Assembly: GCA_017999435.1 (NCBI GenBank)
Contig: JAGNLV010000001.1
Span: 555,550-619,549, forward strand
DNA from: Candidatus Zixiibacteriota bacterium
Lineage (GTDB): Bacteria > Zixibacteria > MSB-5A5 > GN15 > FEB-12
Direction of reading: 5' to 3'
Length of the DNA: 64,000 bases
Positions 28,537 to 36,598 of the stretch are shown here, piece by piece. The notes below the pieces were generated by a model. The model worked only from the letters and a program-made list of their open reading frames with translations. It searched no databases and was not told the origin of the DNA. Positions within the stretch are counted from its first letter, which is position 1. Each line of letters opens with the position of its first letter. A program made the position numbers and the translations under genes.

Positions 28537-29469
28537 CTAGCACGGCGCCGGCGCCGGCCCCCCGCGGAAGAGGTACCCGACGAGAAGCGTTAGGTCCGAA
28601 ACACTCACATCACCGTCGGGATCGCCGTTGACGTTGGCCTCTTCCCGACACGGCGGCTCCACTCCCCCGCGGAACAGGTACGACACGGGGAATGTCAGAT
28701 CCGCCACGTCGACTTTGTCGACGGGATCCCCGTTCACATTCCCGGCGCCGCCGACGCAGCAGGTAGTATCGCAGCCGAAATCTATCTCCGCTTCAAATAC
28801 GAACACGTAGTCCGTTCCAACGGCCGAGCTGAGCGTCCACCACGCGTCGCCGTCGAAGTACTCTGACCGGTTCTCTCCCGAGTGAGGACCGGTCGCCTCA
28901 TCGCTGCACAGCGATACGGTATCTCCGGCTACCGCCGGCGAAACGCGCAGGGTGAGGTGGTAGGTCTCTCCCTCGCTGAAAACCAGGCTGCTCGGCGAAA
29001 AATCGGCCTCGATCCAGCCCAGGCCGGTGGTGGGCAGGGAGGCGTTCGGAACGGTGACCGCGGCCAGCTGAGCGCCCGGCAGCCCCGTACCGTCATCCTG
29101 ATACACCACCACCTCCACATCCGGCGAGCCCGCCATCTGTGGCCCATACAGCAGCGCCCGGACCGTCACAAGAGTACAGACCGAGACCCCCTCCTGATCG
29201 AATCGCTCGCCGAACTCCTCGACCCCCTCTTGCGGCAACCTCCAGACGACATACGCCGTTGATTCCTCGTCGTAATAGTAGACCGTAGGACAACCATCCT
29301 TCTCGATCGGCGTCACATCACTTGCCGCCAGCCGCACCTCCTGAAAACTTGGAGCCGAACCTGCCCCTTCCTCAGCGACAGCCGCCGCTGTCCACGACAG
29401 ACTCACCACCGCGGCCGCCATGGTCACGACAGCCGCAAGAGCCCCCGCAATCTGCGAGTTACCCCTCAC
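28537..29469 (-). CDS. Secreted protein with C-terminal dockerin-like pair
   Basis: 310 residues. The start is a GTG at 29469 with gaggtg six bases upstream, the same initiation context as the protease at 9872; upstream in-frame residues lack signal-peptide character. A signal peptide (about 1-33) is followed by a beta-rich domain of unknown family (about 40-240). The end holds two dockerin-like repeats (VDVADLTFPVSYLFRGG and VSVSDLTLLVGYLFRGG) with Cys-rich spacers (CDTTCCVGG). The dockerin-coding DNA is strikingly similar to that of the protease. Probably extracellular. Confidence 0.8.
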   Translation of the reverse strand: MRGNSQIAGALAAVVTMAAAVVSLSWTAAAVAEEGAGSAPSFQEVRLAASDVTPIEKDGCPTVYYYDEESTAYVVWRLPQEGVEEFGERFDQEGVSVCTLVTVRALLYGPQMAGSPDVEVVVYQDDGTGLPGAQLAAVTVPNASLPTTGLGWIEADFSPSSLVFSEGETYHLTLRVSPAVAGDTVSLCSDEATGPHSGENRSEYFDGDAWWTLSSAVGTDYVFVFEAEIDFGCDTTCCVGGAGNVNGDPVDKVDVADLTFPVSYLFRGGVEPPCREEANVNGDPDGDVSVSDLTLLVGYLFRGGPAPAPC

Positions 29470-29775
29470 ATGACACCTCGTCTCGTTGAGAACCGCTTCG
29501 GACCGACACTTCGTCACCCGCTCGGGCAACGTCCGTCGAACGTCCGCCTCATCGATCTTCCCGGACTCCAGGTGTAACGATGAACTTCCCTGCGTCGTCT
29601 GAAGGGGCCAACTGTTTCCGACCAACGTCGGCTTTGCCGCCGATCATGTTCCGGCCGGGAGACGACCCTGCCCGAGATGTCATTCGGAGTCCCGGCTGAA
29701 GGCAGTTGTCACACGATGTTGAGTTTCAACGAGGGTCTGCTGCAGCGATAAAGCTGTCTCGATTTGCCTTGCTTG
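29470..29775. other. Leader/intergenic region upstream of the dockerin protein
   Basis: About 300 bases between the predicted promoter and the GTG start. Small open frames here lack ribosome binding sites. No stable regulatory element was recognised. Confidence 0.45.
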
Positions 29776-29804
29776 ACGATATCGCGGCAAGTCTCTATTG
29801 TCAA
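29776..29804 (-). promoter_or_regulatory. Candidate promoter for the dockerin protein gene
   Basis: Minus strand TTGACA, a 17-base spacer, then TATCGT. It lies just beyond the end of the radical SAM gene and would give a leader of about 300 bases. Confidence 0.4.
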
Positions 29805-29830
29805 GCGCCTTCTGTGGCTCTCTTCCGTCC

Positions 29831-30871
29831 CTATCGCCGCACCGCGGCCCGCTCCCGCGCCGCCAGGTACAGACACAGCGGGTGCGCCGCGTCGAGATCG
29901 CCGGTGTGGACGAAGGCCCCCGCCCGGCACGCCCCCCGGCAGGCTGAGAAATTGTCGCACGATCGGCAGGGCTCTTTCACCCGCTCCCGCGGATACCGCG
30001 ACATCGCCGACATCTCCGGCGAATGCCAGATCTCCGGCAGGGGCCGTTGCCGGATATTGCCCACCCGGAACCGCCGGTGCGAGAGCGCCGTGCACGGGTA
30101 GATGTCGCCGTTCCCCTTCAGGTAGAACGTCTCCACGCCGGCCGTGCACTGGTGGAACCCGAACGTCGGCGGCACCGGCCCCCAGGCCACGTCGAAATCA
30201 ATCACCATCGACGCATCCTTCTCCATCGTCTCGGCGAACTCGAGCAGGCGCTGCACATCGGTGAACCCCAGCCGGCTCTTCACATCGCGGCGCCGCCCCC
30301 GCCCGGCCGGCGTGTAGCCGCAGAACCGCACGGCGTCGACCCCCCCCCGCTTGGCCAACTCGACCATCCGCGCGCCGTCGTCCATATTCTCCTCCCCGAT
30401 CAGCATGGCGAGAAACACCCGCGCTCCGAGCTCTTTGCAGACGCGGATCCCCGCGACTATCTTCTCGAACTGGGCCTCGTCCGTCCCCCGCATCCGCGTA
30501 TTCCGCTCGGGCGTGGATCCGTCAAGGCTGATCTGGAAAGCGCGCAGGCCGGCCGCCACCAGTCCCTCCGCCCGCCGCCGGTCAAGCAGCACCCCGTTGG
30601 TCGTGATGTTGCAGTTGATCCCCCGCTCCCCGGCGTAGGCGGTCAGTTCCTCGAGGTCCTCCCGGAGGAGCGGTTCCCCGCCCGTCCAGCCGATCATGCG
30701 CACCCCGATTTCCGCCATGGCCTCGATCACCCCCTTGCAGACCTCCGTCCCCATCTCGTCGTGGGGCCGCGTCCGGGCCGCCGTGTAGCAGTGCGGGCAG
30801 CGCAGGTTGCACTGGCTGGTGATCTCCCACCCCGCGATGATGTAGGGGGTGCCGCCGGGCTCGGCGCTCAT
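29831..30871 (-). CDS. Radical SAM/SPASM protein (second enzyme of the RiPP-like operon)
   Basis: 346 residues. The N-terminal radical SAM motif is CNLRCPHC (about 23-30), which holds the SAM-binding [4Fe-4S] cluster. WTGGEPLL and ITTNGVLL follow as in PqqE/SPASM enzymes. The C-terminus carries a SPASM-type cluster region: CTAGVETFYLKGNGDIYPC, then CRSCDNFSACRGAC and a last Cys near the end. Such enzymes modify peptides or small precursors by radical chemistry. It overlaps the upstream maturase by four bases (ATGA), so both are coupled behind the 33-codon peptide gene. Whether it acts on the same peptide or finishes another step is unknown. Confidence 0.88.
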   Translation of the reverse strand: MSAEPGGTPYIIAGWEITSQCNLRCPHCYTAARTRPHDEMGTEVCKGVIEAMAEIGVRMIGWTGGEPLLREDLEELTAYAGERGINCNITTNGVLLDRRRAEGLVAAGLRAFQISLDGSTPERNTRMRGTDEAQFEKIVAGIRVCKELGARVFLAMLIGEENMDDGARMVELAKRGGVDAVRFCGYTPAGRGRRRDVKSRLGFTDVQRLLEFAETMEKDASMVIDFDVAWGPVPPTFGFHQCTAGVETFYLKGNGDIYPCTALSHRRFRVGNIRQRPLPEIWHSPEMSAMSRYPRERVKEPCRSCDNFSACRGACRAGAFVHTGDLDAAHPLCLYLAARERAAVRR

Positions 30872-32205
30872 TGGTCCGCCCCTGTCGGCGCCTGCACCTG
30901 CGCCTCATACGACACGGCCACCATCCCCGGGAGATTATATTTCCAGGTCACGCACTCGCCGCGCTGCTCCCCCCGTTTCTCCTTGGCCCGCAGCGGGCAG
31001 CCCCCGGCGCAGAGCGGGAGAACGGCGCAGGCCCGGCATTCGCCCAGGGCGTAGGGATCCCAGTCGCGGTAGCTTTTCGCGTTGGCCGCCTGGTAGTCCT
31101 CCGGCGCCGTCTGAAGAAGACTCCCGATCGACCGCGCCGGATCGGTCGACAGCTCCTCCCAGCACCGGAAGAGATACCCCTGCGGCGAGACCACGTAGTG
31201 CGTCTCCGACAGCGCGCTGCAGTACCCCGCGCCCCCGAGCGCCTGCGGGTACTCCACCTGGCGGATGCCCCGCCGGAGCAGTTGCCGGTAGAGCTCCACC
31301 TGCGTCCGGGCGAACTCCTCGTCCGTGTAGCACCGGTCGCGCGTGTCGCTGCAGGCCGCCCCGGTCGACCGCACCTGCGCAAACTGCACCTTCACGCGCG
31401 GCAGGATCCCCTCCCGGTCCAAAAGCGCCATCACCTCGCAGGCCGAATCGATATTTTCCTTGTCCATGTTGATGCGCACGTTGATGTCGAGAATCCCCGC
31501 CGTCTCGCGCAGATTCGCGATAATCCGCTGAAACGTCCCCTTGCCGCTGCGCAGCTTCCGCCGGGCATCGTGCACCCCCTCCGGACCGTCGATCGTCACC
31601 TGCGCCCGTTCAATCCCCAGCTCTTTCAGCCGCTGCGCCGCCGCCCCGTCGAGGAGGTAGCCGTTGCTGATGATCGACCCCGGGATCACGTTGGCCCGCC
31701 GTTTCGCCGCCAGCTCCAGCAACTGCCGCTGCAGCCGCTCGACCAGCGGCAGGCAGAGCGTCGGCTCCCCGCCGAACCAGCACACGCGCAGCATTTCCGA
31801 CCGCACGAGTTGCCGCTCGGCGAACCGCAGCAGCGCCTCCTGCACCTCCGGGCTCATCGTCACCGCCGAACGCGATTCAAAGCAGTAGTCGCAGGCAAAG
31901 TTGCACGCCAGCGTCGGCGCAATCGTCAGCGTCAACACCACCCCCCCGAGACGCACCTGCTTGGCCGCCGACCGCAGCGCCCCGAACTGGTCGATCCCGT
32001 CGGGAATTAAAAACCCGCCCGCCTGCAGGCAGGCCACGAACTCCGCGTCCTGCGCGCTCGCGGACAGGCCCGGGTCGGCGAGCAGCTCCTGGACCCGCCC
32101 ATAGTGCTCCGGCTCGATCTCGGCCAGCGCCCCCGAATAACTGTTGTAGGCCAGGATGATCCCGTCCCGGGCCGGGATGAAGTGATTGTACGGCGACGGC
32201 TTCAC
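30868..32205 (-). CDS. Radical SAM/SPASM peptide maturase
   Basis: 445 residues. The first 90 residues (GIILAYNSYSGALAEIEPE) look like the N-terminal region found in radical SAM peptide maturases and may bind a leader peptide; that is inference. The radical SAM core starts with CNFACDYC (about 100-107), then WFGGEPTL. A SPASM/twitch region near the C-terminus has CRACAVLPLCAGGC and further Cys residues in GYCSAL, FRCWEE and GECVTW. The family installs thioether or carbon links in ribosomal peptides. The 33-codon peptide gene with two Cys lies 98 bases upstream on the same strand and is the obvious substrate candidate. Confidence 0.9.
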   Translation of the reverse strand: MKPSPYNHFIPARDGIILAYNSYSGALAEIEPEHYGRVQELLADPGLSASAQDAEFVACLQAGGFLIPDGIDQFGALRSAAKQVRLGGVVLTLTIAPTLACNFACDYCFESRSAVTMSPEVQEALLRFAERQLVRSEMLRVCWFGGEPTLCLPLVERLQRQLLELAAKRRANVIPGSIISNGYLLDGAAAQRLKELGIERAQVTIDGPEGVHDARRKLRSGKGTFQRIIANLRETAGILDINVRINMDKENIDSACEVMALLDREGILPRVKVQFAQVRSTGAACSDTRDRCYTDEEFARTQVELYRQLLRRGIRQVEYPQALGGAGYCSALSETHYVVSPQGYLFRCWEELSTDPARSIGSLLQTAPEDYQAANAKSYRDWDPYALGECRACAVLPLCAGGCPLRAKEKRGEQRGECVTWKYNLPGMVAVSYEAQVQAPTGADQ

Positions 32206-32254
32206 GGCGTCCTCTCACAATGCTGTCGGGTTGCCCCGCCTGTGCTCATGTGAC

Positions 32255-32283
32255 GCTGCACCGGCCCCGATGGCCGGTGCAGC
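32255..32283 (-). promoter_or_regulatory. 12-bp perfect hairpin between peptide and maturase genes
   Basis: gctgcaccggcc and ggccggtgcagc pair around a ccgat loop, 20 bases after the peptide stop. There is no T-run on the minus strand. It is well placed to act as an attenuator, a processing site or an mRNA stabiliser, giving more peptide than enzyme. Confidence 0.65.
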
Positions 32284-32303
32284 TTCGACTCAAACGGCCG
32301 TTC

Positions 32304-32405
32304 TCACCACACTCCGCAAATGATCTTCAACGGACCATTCACCTTGCAGATGATGTAGTGCGGCCTCTTCACCATCAGATCGTTGGGCAGTCTGATGAGC
32401 TTCAT
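32304..32405 (-). CDS. Candidate RiPP precursor peptide, 33 residues
   Basis: An ATG-TGA frame with an excellent ribosome site (aaggaggtg, five bases before the ATG). The peptide starts MKLIRLPNDLMVKRPHY and ends in two copies of an IIC-x-V motif: IICKV (Cys20) and IICGV (Cys30), linked by NGPLK, with a final Trp. The basic, hydrophobic N-terminal half would be leader and the Cys-containing C-terminal half the core. It precedes two radical SAM/SPASM genes on the same strand and follows a strong promoter with a long leader. No known RiPP family was recognised. The reading frame and initiation site are seen directly; its role as maturase substrate is inferred from context. Confidence 0.8.
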   Translation of the reverse strand: MKLIRLPNDLMVKRPHYIICKVNGPLKIICGVW

Positions 32406-32748
32406 ATGCACCTCCTTCTTGGAGTTATTGCTTCCCCGCCCCGGTCGGTCTGGCCGGCGCGGGACCTCAGGCCACTGTCAGTTATCGCGAACCGAGCGCC
32501 GCTTCGCACCGTCGGCGCGACGCCCTCTATCATTTCCGTGCCAACGGGCTGCTCCGGCGGCCGCGTTTGCCGTGCGATTCGTACTCATTAAACTTCCGTG
32601 ATAATCCGGCCGGCCGATTGAGACGCCGGCCCCGACCTGTCCGCCCTCCCCGCCATCCGGGTACCGCCTCTTCCTCCTCGCCTGGCTTCCCCCGCCAGAC
32701 GGAATGTTTCCCCTTCTGCCCCGCCCCGAACCAGTCTGTTGACCTTTT
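32406..32748 (-). other. Long leader of the RiPP-like operon
   Basis: About 340 bases lie between the predicted transcription start and the peptide ATG. The only frames are short and poorly initiated. One (32402-32533, minus) ends with its TGA overlapping the peptide ATG but has no ribosome site. A structured regulatory leader is possible; no known riboswitch was recognised. Confidence 0.4.
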
Positions 32749-32767
32749 AGAATACACTGAAAATAGT
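32739..32767 (+). promoter_or_regulatory. Candidate promoter for the hppD operon
   Basis: Plus strand TTGACC, a 17-base spacer, then AATAGT. It overlaps the minus-strand promoter at 32749-32777 almost completely. It would give hppD a leader of about 220 bases, opening with an 8-bp hairpin (ccggccgc/gcggccgg at 32791-32811). Confidence 0.45.
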
Positions 32768-32777
32768 CTTGTGTCAA
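32749..32777 (-). promoter_or_regulatory. Promoter of the RiPP-like operon
   Basis: Minus strand TTGACA, a 17-base spacer, then TATTCT: the best housekeeping-type promoter seen in the window, in an AT-rich island within GC-rich DNA. Confidence 0.65.
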
Positions 32778-32995
32778 GCCGATAGTCAAACCGGCCGCTC
32801 CCTGCGGCCGGCCCCCGGCAGCGGTTTTCCGGGCCGGCCGACCACGCGCGCCGGTGCCCGTTTGGCCGGGAACAATCCCAAGCCTATCCTGTTTTTGCCG
32901 TTAGTAGCGGCGCCCGCGGCCCGTGCCGCCGCCCCCGGCGGCCGTCGCTGCGTTGCCGACCCGATCCCGAAAAACCGATAGAGAGGAGACTTGAC

Positions 32996-34141
32996 ATGAG
33001 CAGCCCGCTCGGTATTCGCGGTTACGACTACGTGGAATTCTATGTCGGCTCCGCCCGCATGACCGCTTTCTGGTTCGCCCGCGCCCTCGGCCTCCAGCTC
33101 ACCGGCTATGCCGGCCCCGAAACCGGCGTCCGCGACCGCATCTCCTTCTATCTCACCCGCCACCGCCTCAAATTCGTCGTCACCTCCCCCCTCCAGCCCG
33201 ACACCTGGGACATCTGGGGGTGGATCACGAAGCATGGCGACGGGGTCAAACGCTGGGCGGTCGAGGTCGATTCCGTGGAGGACGCCTTCGCCTACGCCGC
33301 CAAACGGGGCGCCGTCATGGTCAAACGCCCCGAACGCATCTCCAATCGCCACGGCTACATCGACGAAGCCGCCATCCGCCTCTACGACGACACCGAACTC
33401 GTCTACGTCAACCGCGACCACTACCGCCACATCTTCCGCCCCGGCTTCTGCGAACCCCTCTTCTCCTTCGACGCCGGGCGCGACGACACCGGCCTGCTCG
33501 CCGTCGATCACATCGTCGGCAACGTCCGCGAGAACGAGATGAACCTCTGGGCCGAGTATTTCAACAACACCATGGATTTCGAAACCTTCGTCGATTTCGG
33601 CCCCGGCGACATCAGCACCAGGTATTCCTCCCTGCTGTCGAAAGTTGTGCGCTCGAAAGACTCAAAAATCCGCAACCCCATCAACGAACCGTACGAGGGA
33701 CTCAAGAAGTCCCAGATCGAGGAGTTCATCGAGCAGTACCGCGGCTCCGGCATCCAGCACGTCGCCCTCCGCACCGGCGACATCGTCGCCACCGTGTCCG
33801 CCCTCCGTCGCAACGGCGTCGAGTTCCTGGCTGTCCCCGACGCCTACTACGACCGGCTCCGCGGCCGCTCCGAGGTCATGTCCCGCCTGCGGGAGGACCT
33901 CGCCCTGCTCAAACAGCACGGCATCCTCTGCGACATCGAGAGCGACGGCTACCTGCTCCAGCTCTTCACCAAACCGATCGGCGACCGCCCGACCTTCTTC
34001 TTCGAAGTAATCCAGCGCGTCGGCAACAGCGAGGGGTTCGGCAAGGGCAACTTCCAGGCGCTCTTCGAATCCATCGAACTCGACCAGAAACTCCGGGGCA
34101 ACCTCGAAAAGGACAAAGTGGAAACCGCGCCAATCTGCTGA
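32996..34141 (+). CDS. hppD: 4-hydroxyphenylpyruvate dioxygenase
   Basis: 381 residues. It converts 4-hydroxyphenylpyruvate to homogentisate in tyrosine catabolism, using Fe(II) and O2. The two-domain vicinal-oxygen-chelate fold is visible. Predicted iron ligands are His172 (VDHIVGNV), His255 (IQHVALRTGDI) and Glu337 (FFFEVIQR). The C-terminal helix region GFGKGNFQALFESIE, which gates the active site, is present. agaggaga precedes the ATG. It heads the catabolic run; hmgA follows after 34 bases. Confidence 0.96.
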   Translation: MSSPLGIRGYDYVEFYVGSARMTAFWFARALGLQLTGYAGPETGVRDRISFYLTRHRLKFVVTSPLQPDTWDIWGWITKHGDGVKRWAVEVDSVEDAFAYAAKRGAVMVKRPERISNRHGYIDEAAIRLYDDTELVYVNRDHYRHIFRPGFCEPLFSFDAGRDDTGLLAVDHIVGNVRENEMNLWAEYFNNTMDFETFVDFGPGDISTRYSSLLSKVVRSKDSKIRNPINEPYEGLKKSQIEEFIEQYRGSGIQHVALRTGDIVATVSALRRNGVEFLAVPDAYYDRLRGRSEVMSRLREDLALLKQHGILCDIESDGYLLQLFTKPIGDRPTFFFEVIQRVGNSEGFGKGNFQALFESIELDQKLRGNLEKDKVETAPIC

Positions 34142-34175
34142 TCGGCGCCTCCCGCTGAAGGAAAGGAACCTCCCG

Positions 34176-35339
34176 ATGCCGTTCTACCATCGTCTCGGCG
34201 ACCTGCCGCGCGTGAAACACACGACTTTCTACAAGCCCGACGGCGTGTCCCTCTACCGCGAGGAACTCTTCTCCAGCAAGGGCTTCTCCGGCGTCTATGC
34301 CACCCGGTACCGCCTCCATATGCCCACCCAGGTGGCCCGCTCGCGCGAGATCCCCTTCCACAAGAACGTCGGCTGGCCCGAGGCCGAGGTCCTCTACTAC
34401 CACTTCTTCACCGACGACAAGCCCGGCGGCGGCAACTTCATCACCGCCCGCCACATCTTCCTCGAAAACCCCCACACCGTCATCTCGGCCGCCCGCGTCA
34501 CCGAAGACACGCCGGATTTCTACCGCAACGCCTACGCCGCCGAGTATGTCCTCGTCCACCGCGGCCGCGGCCTCTTCAAGAGCGAGTTCGGCGACATCCC
34601 CTTCCTCGAGGGAGACCAGTTCATCATCCCCCGCGCCGTCACCTGGCAGATGAAATTCGACGACTACGCGAACACCAAACTCCTCATCGTCGAATCCGAC
34701 ACCGCTTTCGAGATCCCCCGCGAGTACCGCAACGACTACGGCCAGCTCGAGGAACACGCCCCCTACTGCGAACGCGACTTCAAAGTCCCCTCCGCTCTCG
34801 ACCCCAAAGACGAACGCGGCGAATTCCGCATCATCATCAAAGCCGGCCGCCGCTACTTCGAACACATCGCCCCCGTCCACCCCTTTGATGTGGTCGGGTG
34901 GGACGGCTTCCTCTACCCCTACGCCTTCAACATCCGCGATTACCACGCCAAGGTCGGCCGCATCCACCTCCCCCCGCCCATCCACCTCGCTTGGCGGACC
35001 GGCAACTTCGTCCTGTGCAACTTCGTCCCCCGCCCCTTCGACTTCCACCCCCACGCCGTCCCCGCCCCCTATGTGCACTCCAACATCGACAGCGACGAGG
35101 TCCTCTACTACGTCGAGGGGGATTTTATGTCCCGCAGCGGGGTGCGCGAGGGCTCCATCACCCTCCACCCAGGCGGCATGCCCCACGGCCCCCAGCCGGG
35201 CCGGACCGAAGCCTCGATCGGCAAGCCCGGCACCGACGAATACGCCGTCATGATCGACACCTACGCCCCCCTTCGCCCCACCCTCAACGTGAGAGAAACG
35301 CTCGACCCGGCTTACGCCCAGTCGTGGCTGGAACCGTAG
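34176..35339 (+). CDS. hmgA: Homogentisate 1,2-dioxygenase
   Basis: 387 residues, a little shorter than the animal and pseudomonad enzymes (about 430). It opens the homogentisate ring to maleylacetoacetate. Predicted Fe ligands in the C-terminal cupin are His301 and Glu308 (HSNIDSDEVLYY) and His337 (LHPGGMPHGPQPG). The signature segments IPRAVTWQM and FNIRDYHAKVGRIH are clear. aaggaa lies upstream of the ATG. It follows hppD in the same transcript. Confidence 0.95.
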   Translation: MPFYHRLGDLPRVKHTTFYKPDGVSLYREELFSSKGFSGVYATRYRLHMPTQVARSREIPFHKNVGWPEAEVLYYHFFTDDKPGGGNFITARHIFLENPHTVISAARVTEDTPDFYRNAYAAEYVLVHRGRGLFKSEFGDIPFLEGDQFIIPRAVTWQMKFDDYANTKLLIVESDTAFEIPREYRNDYGQLEEHAPYCERDFKVPSALDPKDERGEFRIIIKAGRRYFEHIAPVHPFDVVGWDGFLYPYAFNIRDYHAKVGRIHLPPPIHLAWRTGNFVLCNFVPRPFDFHPHAVPAPYVHSNIDSDEVLYYVEGDFMSRSGVREGSITLHPGGMPHGPQPGRTEASIGKPGTDEYAVMIDTYAPLRPTLNVRETLDPAYAQSWLEP

Positions 35340-35416
35340 GCCAGGGGCGCGCTTGAACCGATCGCCGATTCCGCTGGCGATCGGCCCCCCGAACCATGTA
35401 TCTTGAGGGATGCGAA

Positions 35417-36598
35417 ATGATGACCGTGCCCACTGACGAGGTGCCTGCCATGATCTATATACCGGAGTACGTCCGCTCCCTCGAACCCTACCGCGCCGGC
35501 AAGCCGATTGGCGAACTGGCGCGCGAGCGCAATCTCACCCGCATCGTCAAGCTGGCCTCCAACGAGAACCCGCTCGGTCCCTCGCCCCGAGCGATGGCCG
35601 CGGTGCGGGAGGCCGTCGCCGAAATGCACCGCTACCCCGACCCCCGCGCCTGGGAACTCGTCCAGGCTCTCTCCCGCAAGTACCGCATCCGAACCGAACA
35701 CATCGTCTGCGGCCACGGCACCGACGCCCTCCTCGGCTACATCGTCGCCGCCTTCTCCGAACCCGGCGACGAAGTCCTCACTTCCGACGGCACTTTCATC
35801 GGCATCTACGTCAGCACCCTCAAACAGGGCCGCACCCTGCGCAAGGTCCCGCTCAAGGACTACGGGTACGACCTCGACGGCATCCTGCGCGCAGTCACGC
35901 CCCGCACCCGCCTCATCTTCATCGCCAACCCCAACAACCCGACCGGCACCATGATCCCGCGCGATGAATTCGAGGCCTTCATGGACAGAGTCCCCGGCGA
36001 TGTCCTCGTCGTCCTCGACGAGGCCTACTACACGTACGCCGGCGTCTTTCCCGACTACCCCCAGGGCGTCTCGTACTGGTACGACAACATGGTCGTGACC
36101 CGGACGCTGTCGAAGTCCTACGGCCTCGGCGGGCTCCGCGTCGGCTTCGCGGTCGGCCTCAGCCACATCATCGAGGCCATTTTCAAGGTCCGCTACCCCT
36201 TCGAGCCGCACCACCTCGCCCAGGCGGCGGCCATCGCGGCTCTCGACGACGACGAATTCCTCGAGCGCACCGTCCGCACCAACACCGCCTCGCTCGCCCG
36301 CATGAGAGAGGCGTTCGCCGGCCTCGGCATCCGCCAGATCGACACCTACGCCAACTTCATCCTCCTGCTCATGCCCTCCCAGGCGCTCGCCGAGGAGTTC
36401 TACAGCCGCTGCCTCGAACAGGGCCTCATCGTCCGCCCCGTCGCCCCCTACGGCATCCCCAACGGAATCCGCATCAACTCCGGCACCGACGACGAAACCG
36501 CGTTCGCCCTCGACGTTATCGCCGGCGTGTGGGCCGAGCTGCAGCGGACCGGGCGGCTCGGCAGCGACGACACGCCGCCGCGAAGGGTTCCCCGATGA
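35417..36598 (+). CDS. HisC-like PLP aminotransferase, probably for tyrosine/phenylalanine
   Basis: 393 residues, fold-type I class II aminotransferase of the histidinol-phosphate branch. Motifs: LASNENPLGPSP, NPNNPTGT, LDEAYYTYA and the PLP-lysine segment TRTLSKSYGLGGLRVGF. By sequence alone it would be called HisC. It sits between hmgA and the FAH gene and no other histidine gene is near, so it probably makes 4-hydroxyphenylpyruvate from tyrosine. The start at 35417 is preceded by gaggga at six bases; ATGs at 35420 and 35450 are alternatives. The stop overlaps the next ATG (ATGA). Confidence 0.88.
   Translation: MMTVPTDEVPAMIYIPEYVRSLEPYRAGKPIGELARERNLTRIVKLASNENPLGPSPRAMAAVREAVAEMHRYPDPRAWELVQALSRKYRIRTEHIVCGHGTDALLGYIVAAFSEPGDEVLTSDGTFIGIYVSTLKQGRTLRKVPLKDYGYDLDGILRAVTPRTRLIFIANPNNPTGTMIPRDEFEAFMDRVPGDVLVVLDEAYYTYAGVFPDYPQGVSYWYDNMVVTRTLSKSYGLGGLRVGFAVGLSHIIEAIFKVRYPFEPHHLAQAAAIAALDDDEFLERTVRTNTASLARMREAFAGLGIRQIDTYANFILLLMPSQALAEEFYSRCLEQGLIVRPVAPYGIPNGIRINSGTDDETAFALDVIAGVWAELQRTGRLGSDDTPPRRVPR

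Noticed and set aside
32402-32533. 43-codon frame whose TGA overlaps the ATG of the 33-residue peptide
   Set aside because: The ATGA overlap is suggestive of coupling, but there is no ribosome site and the product is Arg/Gly-rich like random GC-rich frames. Kept only as a remote leader-peptide possibility.
32478-32789. 103-codon minus-strand frame in the leader of the RiPP-like operon
   Set aside because: It begins upstream of the best promoter and has low-complexity Arg/Gly content and no ribosome site.
35417-36598. Histidine biosynthesis gene hisC
   Set aside because: Sequence type fits, but no other his gene is present and the gene is translationally coupled to the FAH gene after hmgA, so a tyrosine/phenylalanine aminotransferase is more likely.
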